This document shows, piece by piece, positions 27,301 to 34,274 of a stretch of DNA of 37,559 bases. Location of the stretch: positions 1 to 37,559 of the forward strand of contig JAILKJ010000076.1 in NCBI GenBank assembly GCA_024693845.1, written 5' to 3'. The DNA is from Lachnospiraceae bacterium. GTDB lineage: Bacteria; Bacillota; Clostridia; Lachnospirales; Lachnospiraceae. Under the pieces are notes generated by a model that was not told the origin of the DNA, searched no databases, and saw only the letters and a program-made list of their open reading frames with translations. A program made the position numbers and the translations under genes. Position 1 is the stretch's first letter. Each line of letters starts with the position of its first letter.

Positions 27301-29824
27301 TGATGTTGCGGTATCCGCCCAGGATCTGGATATGGAAGATTATCTGCCGGGTCTATTCAAGGCGTTGCCTGTGAAGGTGGAATTTGATGATGATAATCCT
27401 CCGACGGGTAGATTTACCCTGGCGGCCACGGATACCAGAGACAAGGATAATGTAACGGTGGAGGAGGCCTATTCCTTCGGTGCCAATGCACAGGTGCATG
27501 TGAATGCCGAAGTCAGCGGGTTTGCCGCTTTTGGAGCGATACCCCCGGTAGGACCGGTTCTGGCTTCCCTGGAAAAGAGCGGCGCCCTGGATATCGGCGC
27601 CAAGGTAGAGGTGGCTGTCGGAGCGGACGGTACTTATACCTATACTATAAAGAACGGAAATGAAACGGAGCATGATGTGACCTTTACCCTGGGTGCAGGT
27701 GCCGGACTGGGGATCTATGCCAAGGCTCTGGGCGGTGCCCTGGGTGCGGAGGCAAAACTGAAGCTGTCCGGTGATAACGATAAGCTGGAGGATATGGTAA
27801 CCATCAGTGCTTCCGTAAACAATGACGGTCTGCATCTGAACAGTGTTGATGGCAAGGTGAAGGCCGAGGCACATATTGAGATCGATACCTGGTTCATTAA
27901 CGGGGAAAAGGACTTCGACTTTTTGGAGATCCCCTTCTCTTACCAGTTCGGAACGGTGACACAGTTTAACCTGACTGCTATCAAGGTAACGGATAACATG
28001 CGCAGCAGAAATGATTTTGATGTTTCCGTATTTAACGGCAGACCGGATACGGTGGTATCCAACCTTCTGCCCATTGGCGGATATGCTGCCGATGAGGACG
28101 GAAACGGCACCTTCCTGTATACGGATATGAGTGCCAAGGGAGGAAACGTAAGACTGCAGCTGGCGCAGGCAGCGGGCAGCGACACCTGGTCTCAGCCTGT
28201 AACGGTTACTGCCACGGACGGTCTGATCCCGGCCTTTGATGTGATCAGTCTGAGCGGCGGCAAATATCTGGTGGTATGGAGTGAGATCTCCAAAGCCAAT
28301 ATGCAAAAGACCTGTCCGCCTTCCGTAATAAAATATGCCATCGGAACGGTAAGCGGATCCACCTTCAGCGGAAATGCACAGACGCTGGATACTCTGACTT
28401 CGGAGGTGGCCGGTAAGCTGATGCTGGTCAGCAGCACTTCGGGAGTATCCCTGATAGCTTCCCGCACGTCGGAGGGCGCTTTGGCCGGTAAGCAGGATAT
28501 CGCGGGCTATAAGTTTAACGGAACATCTTTTGCAGAGGGGATCATCCTGGCAAAAGATCAGCCCCTCTATGAGATCGAAGCGGCTGCAAAGGGCGGAAAC
28601 GTATTTGTAACCTATGTAACGGACGATCTGAAGCTGAACACCCTGAACTGGGCGGACAGTGTATCGGCCATGGAGCAGGCGGTGACCGGCTTTGAGACGG
28701 CGTTGGCTTCGGACGGAACCAACCTGTATCTGCTCTGCGAAGAGGAAACCGGACTTATCCTGTATAAGTGGAACGGAACCTGGCAAAAGCAGGCGGCGGC
28801 AACACAGATGAGATCGCCCGGTAATCCCGGCCTGAGTTTTTACGGCGGCAAGGTCTATGCAAGCTGGACTGGTGAGAACGATACTAAGCTTTACCATGCC
28901 GTTGTCAACGGCACCACCGTGGGCAAGGCGGAGGTGATGAAATCCGCTGTAGCGGGCCATTTTGAAGACGTGAGCATTTTTGCCGCAGAGGATCAGGTAA
29001 AAGCGCTGGCCATCCGATCCGTTTCGAACGCTTCCACAGGCTCGAAAGATTTCCTGGATGCGGTGATCAAGAAGGCAACCCAACCCTCCAATCCTTCCGG
29101 AGGAGGAAGCTCCGGCGGCAGCTCGGGCGGAAACAACGGCGGTAATAATACCCAAACCCAGCCGGCCGCCAGCGGCACAACGGTAACGGATGGAACTTCA
29201 CAGGCTTCCTATGTAGTTACCTCTAATGCCGGGGAGACCCCTGAGGTCAGCTACAAAGCATCTTCCAACACCTCTGCCAAGAAAGTGGAGGTACCGGCCA
29301 CCGTTAAGGTGAACGGCGTGGATTATAAGGTAACTTCCGTAGAGGAAGGCGCCTTCAAGAACAACAAGACGGTTACCGAGGTTAAGATCGGTAAGAATGT
29401 GGAGACCATTGAAAAGAGCGCCTTCGAGGGATGTACTTCCCTGACGAAGATCACGATCCCTGCCAGTGTTACGAGTATCGGTGACAAGGCCTTCTCGGGG
29501 GACAAGAAGCTTAAGACCGTATCGGTGGGAAGCAATGTGACCAGCATCGGAGCACAGGCCTTTGCCGGGTGTACTTCCCTGACCAAGATGACCCTTCCGA
29601 AGAAAGTGGCAAAGATCGGCGGTAATGCTTTCAAGAACTGTAAGAAGATGAAGACTCTCATCATCAAGAGCACGAAGCTGACGGCCAAGAGCGTGAAGAA
29701 AAATGCCTTCAAGGGTCTTACCAAGAAGACAACCATCAAGGTGCCCAAGAGCAAGCTGAAGGCATATAAAACACTCTTTAAAAAGAAGGGTCTTTCCAAA
29801 AAAGTGAAGGTCAAAAAGATCTGA
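21317..29824 (+). CDS. Giant secreted multidomain surface protein (2835 aa)
   Basis: 2835 residues with a signal peptide (KMVSLFLTLALFLSCLPSAAFA). Residues ~40-270 resemble the GLUG/M26-type beta-helix of surface proteins (RFTGTFDGNGHTITGMNVG, GGLIGYLDGSVKDLKITDS). Two InlB/Flg_new repeats follow (~400-468 and ~472-537, ending LTLNAKW and MTLYAKW), then a carboxypeptidase-regulatory-like domain (~543-601, GYYRISDVAQGSYGVTVTATGYEE) and several further Cna-B-like beta-sandwiches. Around 2280-2590 are blade-like repeats (GGKYLVVWSE, GGNVFVTYVTDD, GGKVYASWTGENDTKLYHAVV) suggesting a beta-propeller. A Gly-Ser-Asn linker leads to the six-unit LRR cassette (~2618-2835). There is no LPXTG or enzyme signature. 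ACAGGAGG fixes the ATG. A stalk-like adhesin role is inferred. Confidence 0.88.
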   Translation: MRKYGNRSLKKTGRKMVSLFLTLALFLSCLPSAAFADPVGTTGDWTDYTQEVSPDAQGVYKISTARQLAWVAKTLNEGNLEQEGCTVRLLSDIDLSAHYWIPMGTLYAYRFTGTFDGNGHTITGMNVGAQTEPYSGMAGGLIGYLDGSVKDLKITDSKVCLQVASGSMQQYTGLLAGSSSGTGVIRNCEVSGSVFTKGCNSLSNGCVGGVVGSSNKGTIEACRATVTLGLLDADGFASFGGITGGVSNTTSNATTVKNCVSDVTVSVPEGTAAANAKSDAFFAAGKNGVAINSIGIIDHGGTKAGTCSVPTRTNACYAETDYTDGNGINQTADYSYYDGDGNLSTMTVDEMKADTFVTTLNTAAAGIEGALTWSIDENKNNGFPDLADAKIGEGNGEQPSTYCTVTFKVDGNVYKTETVESGQTVAKPADPVGGEEDVFQHWYTTDPATAYNFSSPVTGDLTLNAKWKDVTYTVCFDSMGGSYVYPKTVARGEAVTVPVAPTKKGCTFGGWYKDADYNDAWDFDGVVTGSMTLYAKWNGTEEVSISGRITDATSKDGIQNAIVTLSDGKNATTDEFGYYRISDVAQGSYGVTVTATGYEEASREGFPVGEISTSLDVALTKSNTAAGGTKPVNIYANVSCVYSGIMLDGVEVRAVGEGSLGTYSKVTDAGGNAMFTSLPAGNYTFYINHAGKGGWESYTSATKPLNGDYQLSCALKPDYESLTVKVIGSYDPKTNKTNMPLSGKEVKLTGVDPKNEDKELIHLTAYTDANGCVTVQKMVPITWKISCSDYSYTEAEETVYSDASGDLSEEEVTLTLPFVDSSVTVDLTSIYSASDPDLFKKTDDNGKAGTLDVTLSGISGTLTEGISRCASPDASGKVTFTGLFPGNYNLTASGKVSRFVSIKAGDGQEIFTDTDIENFSRFGRKHFDIDFYGTGTASVALGCRSNATVEVDPAPVSFSGTLYKSDMNDKGEITTAPLANTKIYIKSSAYYRQSGEAQNGHEITTDSNGHYAISLAPGLYGVEVDSAYKDYFGGRLIYHEGHTDGYIGRWGWPCTDTWSGSKASAVAWMTSDDGGAFGDIGGMGLSSGSVVADLELMEKKFNYSAGTKGGAVVYDNTVSQQLIVGYEKDEEPTESPNTSAYNCFDYYANTYGTINYNPDTRGASVKLTSGSGSTSVDLTGKTLPVVFHDLAPGDYSLDYSLSAAFSQLKPSVSWGGETSFFNFPAPGKLPADFPEDYADNNNPDINNPWPLSTVGSLLKIEAATGRHYFRDLYDGDDSNGELKIKFYTADTYYVLNSSGASQSQVAAWRTKYGEGLKDLKWINGDGTIGTEAEGTYTDPPQRENYETEDEYLAAYNSWDQSEYTGRGFPKNGRWYAKIEGTFTEGSALSGEVTYTGEPHLNDDYENTQTLMEKYLVAYSTSKIPEKLFRVRVNASQNKVLPDGTVTLYFCAPKGAGNAFLSNIGFVCNRETNYSDQYNSDLWFAVTLDNSGATDCEVNLLNQSDCSSGVTILSQTAIDHLLNPRTIAVKAVESSDSANVLDNVAVTMTYAGKQFSSTTPAAMQTCCGEVTDVQVVGDAVYEWECDSNSTTSAVMDDSTNTETFYVPVRRILYEYGVQVNDDAGNVVSGASVNLAGVSCGEPSGAVTGPGGSASLLGNDRLTYQDYTLSVTAPGYAPASVTLTKEEIRAGTPKSVVLTRVEQPTFPNDALTLDRKGAFLPGVNFVGSSNTVEFLTNLGAGKLYVTAEAKVDTGFNDYIRELYLVDGRTFQNPDYSDKPAKLNFPAMEGEAYSPSAAREWIESLESGGLGNVYYQRFSQGKDIMFTDLGEVNGYHYELSICVPLWELPPDGFEPALVAVTDRGAVQIFKADYSGENAGDQLVGMRVSGDSAVMLNNITLMANAKAVGGGAVEKLAELSQPTGSLIPLPSFESGIELDDDGFLDYTYSIKMQLLQGKKSVSDAEKAYMSILPSTLGVAVEGGWNMEMAGKDRALLQSFDVAVSAQDLDMEDYLPGLFKALPVKVEFDDDNPPTGRFTLAATDTRDKDNVTVEEAYSFGANAQVHVNAEVSGFAAFGAIPPVGPVLASLEKSGALDIGAKVEVAVGADGTYTYTIKNGNETEHDVTFTLGAGAGLGIYAKALGGALGAEAKLKLSGDNDKLEDMVTISASVNNDGLHLNSVDGKVKAEAHIEIDTWFINGEKDFDFLEIPFSYQFGTVTQFNLTAIKVTDNMRSRNDFDVSVFNGRPDTVVSNLLPIGGYAADEDGNGTFLYTDMSAKGGNVRLQLAQAAGSDTWSQPVTVTATDGLIPAFDVISLSGGKYLVVWSEISKANMQKTCPPSVIKYAIGTVSGSTFSGNAQTLDTLTSEVAGKLMLVSSTSGVSLIASRTSEGALAGKQDIAGYKFNGTSFAEGIILAKDQPLYEIEAAAKGGNVFVTYVTDDLKLNTLNWADSVSAMEQAVTGFETALASDGTNLYLLCEEETGLILYKWNGTWQKQAAATQMRSPGNPGLSFYGGKVYASWTGENDTKLYHAVVNGTTVGKAEVMKSAVAGHFEDVSIFAAEDQVKALAIRSVSNASTGSKDFLDAVIKKATQPSNPSGGGSSGGSSGGNNGGNNTQTQPAASGTTVTDGTSQASYVVTSNAGETPEVSYKASSNTSAKKVEVPATVKVNGVDYKVTSVEEGAFKNNKTVTEVKIGKNVETIEKSAFEGCTSLTKITIPASVTSIGDKAFSGDKKLKTVSVGSNVTSIGAQAFAGCTSLTKMTLPKKVAKIGGNAFKNCKKMKTLIIKSTKLTAKSVKKNAFKGLTKKTTIKVPKSKLKAYKTLFKKKGLSKKVKVKKI
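29167..29824 (+). repeat. C-terminal LRR cassette, copy 3
   Basis: This is the partner of 20446-21103: no gaps, mostly silent third-base differences, and identical runs of several tens of bases. The pair points to a recent duplication or ongoing gene conversion between the two giant genes. Confidence 0.92.
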
Positions 29825-29849
29825 GATCCGACAGATTGGGATTAATCCG

Positions 29850-29879
29850 AAAAACCGCTTGCATTCCCGGCGGTTTTTT
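29850..29879 (+). terminator. Intrinsic terminator after surface-protein gene 3
   Basis: AAAAACCGC (29850-29858) and GCGGTTTTT (29870-29878) form a 9-bp stem with an 11-base loop and a built-in T-run. The loop begins with the -35 hexamer proposed for the rpsF operon. Confidence 0.85.
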
Positions 29880-29887
29880 GGTATAGT
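29859..29887 (+). promoter_or_regulatory. Promoter of rpsF-ssb-rpsR
   Basis: TTGCAT (29859-29864) and TATAGT (29882-29887) are 17 bp apart; the -10 matches 5 of 6. The -35 lies inside the loop of the preceding terminator. The start near 29894 leaves a ~65-nt leader in which I see no obvious regulatory fold. Confidence 0.65.
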
Positions 29888-29958
29888 AATAGTCCGTGAA
29901 ATCATTATTCCTTGCTTTCCCCCGGTGGGAAGGCCAGAGACCAAAAGGAGGTAACTAA

Positions 29959-30249
29959 ATGAACAAGTATGAATTAGCCATTGCTCTGAGCGTCAAGATC
30001 GAAGACGATGAAAGAGCCGCTTTGCTGGATAAGGCAAAGGGCTACATCGAGAGATTCGGCGGCCAGATCACCAATGTGGATGACTGGGGCAAGAAGAGAC
30101 TTGCTTACGAAGTCGATCACATGAAAGAGGCTTTTTACTACTTCGTCCAGTTTGATGCAGAGCCCACGGCTCCCGCTGAGATCGAGAACCGCATCCGCAT
30201 CATGGAGAACGTAGTAAGGTTCTTGATCGTTCGGGCAGACGAGGCATAA
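29959..30249 (+). CDS. rpsF: 30S ribosomal protein S6
   Basis: A 96-residue S6 protein, which pairs with S18 in the platform of the small ribosomal subunit. The family pattern is complete: MNKYELAIALS opening, GGQITNVDDWGKKRLAYEVDHMKEAFYYF in the middle, and IENRIRIMENVVRFLIVR at the end. AAAAGGAGG precedes the ATG. It opens the conserved rpsF-ssb-rpsR operon. Confidence 0.98.
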   Translation: MNKYELAIALSVKIEDDERAALLDKAKGYIERFGGQITNVDDWGKKRLAYEVDHMKEAFYYFVQFDAEPTAPAEIENRIRIMENVVRFLIVRADEA

Positions 30250-30262
30250 GGAAAGGACAAAT

Positions 30263-30715
30263 ATGAATAAAGTTATTCTAATGGGGCGTTTGACGAGAGA
30301 CCCGGAAGTTCGCTATTCACAGAATGACAACTCCATGGCCATCGCGAGATACTCTCTTGCGGTAGACAGAAGAGTAAGCCGTAATAATGCAGCGGGCGGC
30401 GAGCAGCCGACCACCGATTTTATCAACTGCGTTGCTTTTGGCAGACAGGGAGAGTTCGCAGAGAAGTATCTTCATAAGGGTATGAAGATCGCTATCGAGG
30501 GCAGGATCCAGACCGGAAGCTACACCAACAAGGACGGTCAGAAGGTATATACAACGGATATCGTTGTAGACAACCATGAGTTCTGTGAGAGCAAGAACGC
30601 GAATCCCGCCGGCGGCGGATTTGCACCTGCAGGAGGCGGTCAGTCTTCGGCACCTGCCGATGACGGGTTCATGAATATTCCGGAGAGCGTCGAAGAATTA
30701 CCGTTCGGCGGTTGA
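30263..30715 (+). CDS. ssb: Single-stranded DNA-binding protein
   Basis: A 150-residue SSB: an N-terminal OB fold (MNKVILMGRLTRDPEVRYSQ, FINCVAFGRQGEFAEKYLHKGMKIAIEGRIQTGSY, written here in two family-typical pieces), a Gly/Ala-rich linker from ~115, and an acidic tip. The tip reads EELPFGG, so two glycines follow the usual terminal Pro-Phe that docks partner proteins. It protects single-stranded DNA in replication and repair. It lies 13 bp after rpsF with AAGGAAAGG upstream, as is common in this operon. Confidence 0.97.
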   Translation: MNKVILMGRLTRDPEVRYSQNDNSMAIARYSLAVDRRVSRNNAAGGEQPTTDFINCVAFGRQGEFAEKYLHKGMKIAIEGRIQTGSYTNKDGQKVYTTDIVVDNHEFCESKNANPAGGGFAPAGGGQSSAPADDGFMNIPESVEELPFGG

Positions 30716-30751
30716 TGCCCTTTAGAAGCATCGATGAATGGAGGTTTGAAC

Positions 30752-31015
30752 ATGGCTTACAACAAGACAGAGAAATCTGATTTTCCTATGAAGAGAAGAG
30801 GTCCTATCCGCAGACGTAAGAAAGTTTGTGTTTTCTGCGGTAAGGAAAGCGAGATCGATTACAAGGATGTTAATAAGTTGAAGAGATACGTATCCGAGAG
30901 AGGCAAGATCCTTCCCAGACGTATCACCGGAAACTGCGCTAAGCATCAGAGAGCGCTCACCGTTGCCATCAAGAGGGCACGTCACCTTGCGCTGATGCCT
31001 TACGTAGCAGAGTAA
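30752..31015 (+). CDS. rpsR: 30S ribosomal protein S18
   Basis: An 87-residue S18. The ATG at 30752 is preferred over one six codons upstream because GGAGG is placed before it. The N-terminal CVFCG pair together with the later NCAKHQR Cys and His indicates the zinc-binding (C+) form of S18; the LPRRITG and [10 protein letters not shown] motifs are standard. It closes the S6-SSB-S18 operon. Confidence 0.98.
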   Translation: MAYNKTEKSDFPMKRRGPIRRRKKVCVFCGKESEIDYKDVNKLKRYVSERGKILPRRITGNCAKHQRALTVAIKRARHLALMPYVAE

Positions 31016-31024
31016 AGCGATCCG

Positions 31025-31055
31025 AAACCGGCTGCAATTTGCAGCCGGTTTTCTG
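31025..31055 (+). terminator. Intrinsic terminator after rpsR
   Basis: AAACCGGCTGC (31025-31035) and GCAGCCGGTTT (31041-31051) form an 11-bp stem with an AATTT loop; the T-run is short and interrupted by C. Confidence 0.85.
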
Positions 31056-31100
31056 ATTGTATAAACCTTGTATTTTCGCCGTTTACCCAGTGGAATTGCC

Positions 31101-31129
31101 TTGCGCGGTGTATGAAATAATGGTACAAT
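31101..31129 (+). promoter_or_regulatory. Promoter of the foldase/NlpC/CarD operon
   Basis: TTGCGC (31101-31106) and TACAAT (31124-31129) are 17 bp apart; the -10 matches 5 of 6. It drives the four genes up to the terminator near 34790. Confidence 0.65.
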
Positions 31130-31199
31130 ATATTCTTGTATTGGGTGAAAATCGGCCATATGCACGAATGAGGCGGCCGGAAGAAATAAAGGAGCAAAT

Positions 31200-31679
31200 A
31201 TGAAACCTGGATTGATTATTTTTCTGATTATGCTTGCGGTCCTGATCATCGCGGTAGTGGTACTGTACTTCCTCGGTAAGAAGGCCCAGAAGAGACAGGC
31301 GGAACAGCAGGAGCAGATCGAAGCGGCTAAGCAGATGGTCAGCATGCTGATCATTGACAAAAAGAAGATGAAGCTGAAGGATGCAGGTCTTCCGCAGATG
31401 GTGCTGGATCAGACACCGAAGCTTTTGAGAGGTACGAAGCTTCCCATCGTTAAAGCCAAGATCGGTCCCCAGATTATGTCTCTGGTCTGTGACGAGAAGA
31501 TCTTTGACAAGGTGCCCGTGAAGAAGGAAGTCAAGGCGGCGATCAGCGGTATTTACATTGTTGAGGTTAAGGGACTTCACAACGCAAAGCAGTCCAAAGA
31601 GCCTGAGAAGAAAAAGAACTTCTTCCAGAAGGCATGGGCGGCAGCCAAGAAGAAAGCTGCTGTTGATCCGGTTAAGTAA
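31200..31679 (+). CDS. Small single-pass membrane protein of unknown function
   Basis: A 159-residue protein with one N-terminal membrane helix (LIIFLIMLAVLIIAVVVLYFL, residues ~5-25) followed by a basic cytoplasmic part. Positive residues after the helix (GKKAQKRQ) predict the soluble part inside the cell. It has a short Gln/Glu-rich helix, a compact domain (~45-118: LPIVKAKIGPQIMSLVCDEKIFDKVPVKKEVKAAISGIYI in part) and a lysine-rich tail. I do not recognise a named family. AAAGGAG precedes the ATG. It is first in an operon with secreted folding and cell-wall proteins, so a role at the membrane in export is possible but unproven. Confidence 0.82.
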   Translation: MKPGLIIFLIMLAVLIIAVVVLYFLGKKAQKRQAEQQEQIEAAKQMVSMLIIDKKKMKLKDAGLPQMVLDQTPKLLRGTKLPIVKAKIGPQIMSLVCDEKIFDKVPVKKEVKAAISGIYIVEVKGLHNAKQSKEPEKKKNFFQKAWAAAKKKAAVDPVK

Positions 31680-31702
31680 GAGTTTTTGAGGAGTAGTAAG
31701 TT

Positions 31703-32944
31703 ATGAAAAAGAGATCTTTGAAAGTATTGGTATGCCTTCTGGGCATGTCCATGTTGTGCGGCTGCGGCAATGACAGCAAGAAGACCGATGACGCAGCAGA
31801 GACAAGCGAGGAGAGTTCCTCGGCGGATTCTGAAACGAAGACCAAGTCCGGCGCGATCTCAGCAACGGATTTTGATGTTGATAAGTATGTTAAGATCGGT
31901 GATCTTGACGGGTTGGAGGTAACTGTCCCGGCCTACACTTTTTCCGATGAAGACGTGGAAAAGCAGATGCAGAATGAGCTGGAATACTATGTTCAGAGCA
32001 CCGGCGCATATGCATATACACCGATCCTCGACCGCGATACGGTAGAGGTGGGTGATACGGTTGATATCGACTATGTGGGAACCAAGGACGGGGTCGCTTT
32101 TGACGGCGGAACCGCAGAAGGCTATCATCTTCAGATCGGTTCCGGTCAGTTTATCGAGGGCTTTGAAGAGGGCCTTGTGGGACACAAGGTGGGTGAGAAG
32201 GTTTCCCTGAATCTGACCTTCCCCGAAGAGTATCACAGCGAGGAGCTGGCAGGTGCGGCTGTCGTTTTTGATGTAACGATCAACAACCTCGTAGAGCAGT
32301 CCATGCCGGAGCTTACCGATGATGTGGTCAAGAACATGGGTCAGGAAGGTCTTGAGACCGTGGACCAGTTCCGCACGGAGATCCGCCAGTATCTGCAGGA
32401 TGAGTGCGATAACAGAAATTCTTCCGAGAAGACAACGGCTGTCTGGAATGCGGTAGTGGCCAAGTGCGAGGTCAGTGATCCGCCCCAGGAGCTGGTGGAT
32501 GATGTGCTGCTTCGTATTTCCGAGAACCTTACCCGTTATGCACAGCAGTACGGTGTGACGGAGGATGTGCTCATTACCCAGTATATGGGAACCACGCAGG
32601 AGCAGTATGATGCAGACAGTTTGCAGTCGGCTCAGGACGCCGCAAAGGAGAAACTGATCGCCGCAGCCATTGCCAAGCAGGCGGGACTTTCTCTGACGGA
32701 TGAGGAGCTTAATGAAGCAGCAGCCAAGGATGCCGAGTCCTTCGGTTATGATTCGGCTGAGGCTGTATTGAATGATATCGGAAAAGGTGCTTACTACGAT
32801 TATGCATTGGGACAGAAGATCGATGAGTACCTTCTGACCAAGGTGAAGGTCGTTGAGCAGGAGCCGGTATCCATCCTGGGTACCATGCAGGATGACAGCC
32901 AGGGTGAGACCCTGGAAGAGGAAGTGGAAGAAAGCGTTGAGTAG
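31703..32944 (+). CDS. Trigger-factor/FKBP-like peptidyl-prolyl isomerase lipoprotein
   Basis: A 413-residue lipoprotein: signal peptide with lipobox SMLCGC (lipid on Cys21), then an acidic Ser/Glu linker (~25-50). An FKBP-type isomerase domain is at ~110-195 (VEVGDTVDIDYVGTKDGVAFDGGTAEGYHLQ region, FIEGFEEGLVGHKVGEK). A helical region like the C-terminal part of trigger factor follows (MPELTDDVVKNMG, QELVDDVLLRISENL). The ribosome-binding domain of cytosolic trigger factor is absent, replaced by the lipoprotein signal. It should therefore help fold secreted proteins outside the membrane, as PrsA does. GAGGAG precedes the ATG. It is followed after 15 bp by the NlpC/P60 gene, a plausible client. 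Confidence 0.9.
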   Translation: MKKRSLKVLVCLLGMSMLCGCGNDSKKTDDAAETSEESSSADSETKTKSGAISATDFDVDKYVKIGDLDGLEVTVPAYTFSDEDVEKQMQNELEYYVQSTGAYAYTPILDRDTVEVGDTVDIDYVGTKDGVAFDGGTAEGYHLQIGSGQFIEGFEEGLVGHKVGEKVSLNLTFPEEYHSEELAGAAVVFDVTINNLVEQSMPELTDDVVKNMGQEGLETVDQFRTEIRQYLQDECDNRNSSEKTTAVWNAVVAKCEVSDPPQELVDDVLLRISENLTRYAQQYGVTEDVLITQYMGTTQEQYDADSLQSAQDAAKEKLIAAAIAKQAGLSLTDEELNEAAAKDAESFGYDSAEAVLNDIGKGAYYDYALGQKIDEYLLTKVKVVEQEPVSILGTMQDDSQGETLEEEVEESVE

Positions 32945-32959
32945 GAGGCGTGAAGCAGA

Positions 32960-34258
32960 ATGCGCAACAAAGTATTACTGCCGATCTTATCATGCATATT
33001 GACGGTATCTCTGGTGATCCCGGCCTTTGCCGAACCCACTATCGACAGTGTGAAGAAGCAGCGGGAGAAGACTCAGGGAGGCCTGAATCAGATCTCTAAG
33101 CAGATCGAAGGTCTGGAAGGTAACAAGGCCGAGGTCGAAGAGGAGATCACGGAGATGAACACGGAGCTGGTGGATATCCTGACCAGTATCGGTGTCTGTC
33201 AGAACGAGATCGAGATCAAGGAAAAAGAGATCGATGACGCTACCGTTAAGCTCGAGCAGGCGGAGATGGATGAATCCCGCCAGTACGAGAGCATGAAACG
33301 CCGCGTACAGTTTTTGTATGAAAAAGGTGACAAGGCCTATGTGCAGGCTCTTATCGAGTCTACCGGATACAGCGATCTGGTGAACAAGGCCGATTATGTG
33401 GAGAAGCTCTATTCCTATGATCATGAACTGCTGGAGCAGTATATCGGCGTCAAGCAGGAGGTAGAAGAGTTAAAGGAGCTTCTGGAAGAGGAAGAGGCAG
33501 CGCTGGAATCTTCCCGTTTTGAGCTGGGTCAGGAGCAGGCAACCCTGGAGACCCTGATCAGCGAAAAGAAAAAGACCGTAGAGGATTTCGACCAGCAGCT
33601 TGCGTTGGCAAGGGAAGCGGCAAGCAATATGCAAAAGCAGCTGGAGAACCAGACCCTGCAGCTTCGTGCCCTGGAAGAAGCCAAGCGTAAGGAGAAAGAA
33701 GCTGCCCTGAAAAAGCAGCAGGAGGAAGCAGCCAAGAAGGCAAAGCTTCTTAAGAAAAAGAGCAACACCGATGCATCCGACAACGGTGAAGTCAGCATCA
33801 ATGTTGAAACAGGTGAGACCGAAGGCGGTTCGGATGATGGCGATGACGACTACACGACTACGAACGAGGAATTCAGCGCAGGGGCAGGTGCCGCAACGGT
33901 TGAGTCCTCAGGTTCCTCGGCGGGACAGAAGGTTATTGACTATGCCTGCCAGTTTGTGGGAAATCCCTATGTTTACGGCGGAACAAGCCTGACCAACGGA
34001 ACGGACTGCTCCGGATTTACACAGTCAGTATATAAGCATTTCGGGATCTCTCTTCCCAGAGACTCCTTCAGCCAGAGAAGTTGCGGCGTGGGAGTATCCT
34101 ACGATGAGGCCCAACCGGGAGATATCGTCTGCTATGCAGGCCATGTGGCATTGTACATGGGCGGCGGCATGATCGTACATGCCAGCACGGAACGGACCGG
34201 TATCACCTACAGCCCGGCTACCTACAGAACGATCATTACCATCCGAAGAGTTCTTTAA
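32960..34258 (+). CDS. Secreted NlpC/P60 peptidoglycan hydrolase with coiled coil
   Basis: A 432-residue secreted protein. The signal peptide (VLLPILSCILTVSLVIPAFA) is followed by a long coiled coil (~30-260) rich in Glu, Lys and Leu, like PcsB or CwlO-type hydrolases that FtsEX controls. A Ser/Gly/Asp linker then leads to a C-terminal NlpC/P60 domain (~320-432) with the catalytic Cys350 in TDCSGF, His395 in GHVALYMG and a further polar residue His407 in VHAS. Such enzymes cut gamma-D-Glu-diamino acid bonds in peptidoglycan stems. AGGAGG lies somewhat far (about 12 nt) before the ATG. It sits in one operon with a foldase lipoprotein and a CarD-like gene; control by FtsEX is inferred only from the architecture. 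Confidence 0.93.
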   Translation: MRNKVLLPILSCILTVSLVIPAFAEPTIDSVKKQREKTQGGLNQISKQIEGLEGNKAEVEEEITEMNTELVDILTSIGVCQNEIEIKEKEIDDATVKLEQAEMDESRQYESMKRRVQFLYEKGDKAYVQALIESTGYSDLVNKADYVEKLYSYDHELLEQYIGVKQEVEELKELLEEEEAALESSRFELGQEQATLETLISEKKKTVEDFDQQLALAREAASNMQKQLENQTLQLRALEEAKRKEKEAALKKQQEEAAKKAKLLKKKSNTDASDNGEVSINVETGETEGGSDDGDDDYTTTNEEFSAGAGAATVESSGSSAGQKVIDYACQFVGNPYVYGGTSLTNGTDCSGFTQSVYKHFGISLPRDSFSQRSCGVGVSYDEAQPGDIVCYAGHVALYMGGGMIVHASTERTGITYSPATYRTIITIRRVL

Positions 34259-34274
34259 TCGATCGGTGAAAGCG

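Noticed and set aside
27353-29155. 600-codon open frame on the minus strand inside surface-protein gene 3
   Set aside because: It is antisense to a clear secreted protein, has no recognisable domain and no ribosome binding site, and similar long antisense frames occur at 17669-19087 and 8515-9891; they follow from the codon bias of the plus-strand genes.
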